From NCBI GenBank assembly GCA_028554795.2, contig CM068838.1, positions 90,491,974-90,555,973 on the forward strand: a stretch of DNA of 64,000 bases. The letters are read 5' to 3'. Positions 61,034-64,000 of this stretch are shown one piece after another. The number at the start of each line of letters is the position of its first letter. The first letter of the stretch is position 1. Made by a program: the position numbers and the translations under genes. The DNA is from Sinohyriopsis cumingii. Lineage: Eukaryota; Mollusca; Bivalvia; Unionida; Unionidae. The notes below the pieces were generated by a model. That model ran no database searches and was not told the origin of the DNA. It worked only from the letters and a program-made list of their open reading frames with translations.

Positions 61034-62650
61034 AGCTATATGCAACCCAAAACAATGTCACTGGAACTGCCCTGGACGCCATTCCAGACCTCCCTGTCAT
61101 GGAGGAGCTAGACACGCAGCCCACCCTGGAAGAGCTCGGAAAAGCCATCGATTGCCTTGCCTGTGATAAGGCTCCTGGAAGCGACGGCATTCCGCCTGAA
61201 GTACTCAAGAGCGGAAAACCAGCACTGCTCAAGCCCCTACACACACTACTCTGCCTTTGCTAAGAACAGGGATACATCCCACAGGACATGCGTGACGCCA
61301 ACATCGTCACTTTGTACAAAAACAAAGGAGACAGTAGCGACTGCAACAACTTTCGGGGCATCTCCCTCCTCAGCATCGTCGGAAAGGCTTTCGCCAATGT
61401 TGCCTTGGCGCGCTTGCAGATCCTAGCCTCTCGCGTCTACCCAGAGTCCCAGTGTGGATTTCGAGCCGGCAGGTCAACTGTAGACATGATCTTCTCACTA
61501 CGTCAGCTGCAGGAGAAGTGTCGCGAGCAGCAGATGCCCCTCTACATTGCCTTCGTAGATCTGACGCAACATCTGAAGAATTCTCAGTCATCAGCGGAGT
61601 CAAACAAGGCTGTGTCCTTGCGCCGACGCTCTTTGCCATCTTCTTATCCATGCTCCTCAAGTACGCATTCAAGGAGTGCAGCGAGGGAGTGTACATCCAT
61701 ACCAGGGCTGACGGCAAGCTGTTCAACATCGTCCGTCTCCGTGCTAAGACTAAAGTCACAGAGGTACTCATCCGTGAATTGCTCTTTGCCGACGATGCAG
61801 CCTTGACATCACACACGGAAGATGGACTTCAGCAGCTGGTATGCCGCCTCTCCCATGCTTGTAAGGAATTTGGACTGACCATCAGTTTGAAGAAAACGAA
61901 CGTCCTGGCGCAGGATGCAGGCTCCCTTCCCTCTGTCACCATCGATGGGTACAACTTGGAAATTGTCGAGAACTTCACATACCTCGGGTCTAACATCTCC
62001 AGCTCACTCTCCATTGATTATAAGGTGAACGGCAGGATTGCCAAGGCATCAGCAGTGATGGCCAGACTTAACCAGAGAGTCTGGAACAACCCCAACCTCA
62101 CAGAGAAAACAAACTGCGCGTCTACCAAGCCTGCGTACTCAGCTCACTTCTCTACAGCATCGAAACATAAACCACCTATGCAAGACACGAAAGGAAACTC
62201 AACAGCTTCCACCTGAGATGTCTGCGGCGCATTCTGCACATCCAGTGGCAGGACAAAGTACCCAACACAGAGGTTCTAGAACGCGCCAAAATGAACAGCA
62301 TGTTCTTCATTCTCAGCGAGAGGCGCCTTCGCTGGCTTGGCCATGTCAAGAGAATGGACCCAGGCCGCATTCCCAAGGACCTGTTATATGGGGAGTTAGC
62401 AGAAGGTGCACGACCAACTGGACGGCCACATCTGCGCAACAAAGATGTTTGCAAGAAGGATATGAAGGCGGCAAACATCAATGTCAACGACTGGGAGAGC
62501 TGTGCAAACAACCGTTCCAGCTGGGGTCTAGCTGTCAGGCAGGGAGTTCAAAACGCAGAGGAAGAGAGAAGAATAAAACAAGCTGAAAAGAGAGCTAGAA
62601 AGAAGGATAAACAAATGCTTACTTTGGAGCTACGCCATCCTCTCCCGTAG
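60950..62650 (+). pseudogene. LINE reverse transcriptase, broken
   Basis: Readable blocks in order: KAPGSDGIPPEVLKSG, then DMRDANIVTLYKNKGD, then NFRGISLLSIVGKAF, then SQCGFRAGRSTVDMIF, then AFVDLTQ, then GVKQGCVLAPTLF, then LLFADDAALT (the catalytic FADD box). The C-terminal tail is RRLRWLGHVKRMDPGRIPKD. Defects: TAA at 61261-61263; a deletion near 61566 removing roughly 55-60 residues between AFVDLT and the GVKQG block, with a frame change; another frame change near 62105; and TAA near 62169. It ends at TAG 62648-62650. It cannot make a working enzyme. Confidence 0.85.
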
Positions 62651-64000
62651 ACGGACGGATGACAAGAGAGATAAGGATTATATTCATTATGTATTGATGA
62701 CGACTTATGCGCATCATATTTGTTAATCATGAAACAATATTTAAACTCATATATGGGTCAACGTTTCATCTAACTGTGGTTATAAAAACAATCATGGCTA
62801 TATAAAAAGACTACGTGTCAGTGTAATACGTATTTATGCTTTCTTAGAGATAAATAAATAGTTAGTTCCCGACAAAACGTAGCTTTCCTTTAGCACAAAC
62901 ACAGAGTGTAATACATTAATAAACTCTATATGAAATTGTGTTATTGTCATGCAAATATGTTAAATCAATGTTTCAATAATCTAATAAATTCAACTCTTAT
63001 GATGGTGAACCCCCACACTACAGCCATTTTCGAAGGAGTTATTGAGTATATACTCTTAAAGTAAGCAACAGAAAAGAGTGAAAGACAGCAAGCTCTGTAA
63101 AATTTCACAAATAATGTATTTCCCTAATATTCAAAATGAAAATGAGTAAAGAGAACTTAAGGTATTGCGAAATGATTTTAAAAACAAAACAAGAATTACA
63201 AACAAAAGACCTAATAACTTAAGTCCTAAATACAATTCAGTAAAGGTACTGACGAAATCCAAACAACGAAGGCAATGACATGTATGTTGTAGCTTATATA
63301 GTGTTGATGTGCCAATAGACCTTTGTTGAATCAGAGAAATATAATTCCAGGTTTAAATACTGCATAAATTCCAGTGAATGTCTTTGTCAGAGTAATTTTG
63401 AACTTGCAGAGAAAATAATCACTTGAATTCTACAATTTGAATTAAAAAGATTCCAGCCCAAAATAATAAACAAATAATAGACACACATACATCTTGATTC
63501 TGCTGATACATAAAGCACAAATGACCAAGTTTACACAGTTACAAGACTATTTGGTCCTCTACATAACCTCCTGTCACAATTAGCTGTTTCTATAGAAAAA
63601 TAAAACCTGACCTGATGGAAACAAATCTTCTAGAATGATTCTGATGTCCACAAAACAATAACTTCGATTATCTATAACTGACATAGAAGATTACAAATGT
63701 GTGACAAAAAAAAACCATTGCCGCCTTAAAGGATGGATAATTAATAATAGTTTTGATTTGAAAACCATACAGAGATTAATTTATTAATATATTAGTTGTT
63801 TACAATGAATACATTTAAAAAGTCAAATTGGTTCAAGCAGAAATGAATTCAGTTTTGGACAAGCTTAGGTCCGACATATAATATTACATTATAATATTAT
63901 GTAATCGAAACATTAAAATTTAACTAAGACAAAATTAAATATTCATCACTCAGGCAGCATATGGGGATTTCAAGTGACACAAGCAAAGATTGTAGTTATA
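62651..64000. other. Host sequence, no supported gene
   Basis: AT-rich with no recognised feature. A small palindrome (TAATATTACATTATAATATTA) lies near 63878-63900. Confidence 0.4.

Larger units (their letters stand above)
59890..62650 (+). mobile_element. 5'-truncated, dead APE-type LINE retrotransposon
   Basis: GC-richer than the host sequence around it. It carries a partial apurinic-type endonuclease, a linker region, a reverse transcriptase and a C-terminal tail, all in plus orientation but broken by stops, frameshifts and an internal deletion. The start of the endonuclease is missing, as is usual for incomplete reverse transcription. No clear poly(A) or target duplication was found. The LINE clade is not assigned with confidence. 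Confidence 0.88.

Overview
The window is eukaryotic nuclear DNA, most likely from a mollusc or another lophotrochozoan animal. The reasons are AT-rich intron-like sequence with many microsatellites, CUB-domain exons with GT donor sites, tRNA-derived SINEs whose tails are (AAC)n-like, and a decayed APE-type LINE. The host group is an inference; nothing here fixes the species.

Bases 91-14643 are a complete Polinton/Maverick element (adintovirus-like, an integrated DNA virus). It has terminal inverted repeats of 217 and 216 bp that differ only in a T/G homopolymer tract, and it is flanked by a perfect 6-bp target-site duplication (TATCAG). Nearly every gene is open. Order from left to right: packaging ATPase (-); zinc-ribbon protein, phospholipase A2-like frame and integrase (+); a large family B DNA polymerase fused to an SF1 helicase (-); a cysteine-rich protein and an HNH endonuclease (+); then a leftward virion block made of a vertex/penton-type protein, a membrane protein, a fibre-like protein, an adenain-type protease, a pX-like core protein, the double-jelly-roll major capsid protein, a pVI-like protein, and a 635-residue low-complexity protein with a conserved tail. 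Together these cover integration, replication, packaging, capsid assembly, maturation and membrane breach. The state of the repeats and reading frames suggests a recent insertion.

Three things inside the element stand out. The polymerase lacks a visible exonuclease and carries a C-terminal helicase. The phospholipase frame has no ATG and is entered only through an A10 run in the -1 frame of the zinc-ribbon gene, then ends in a TAATG overlap with the integrase. The penton-type protein carries a roughly 260-residue insertion in the middle of an otherwise recognisable Polinton protein.

Bases 14650-64000 are host sequence with few supportable genes: a duplicated block of about 3.7-4.2 kb (15.9-19.6 kb and 54.5-58.7 kb), several minisatellites, two SINE families, a fold-back element interrupted by a SINE with a clean 10-bp target duplication, a long hairpin at 53.4 kb, CUB exons at 44-47 kb with a broken copy at 53.6 kb, and a dead LINE at 59.9-62.65 kb.
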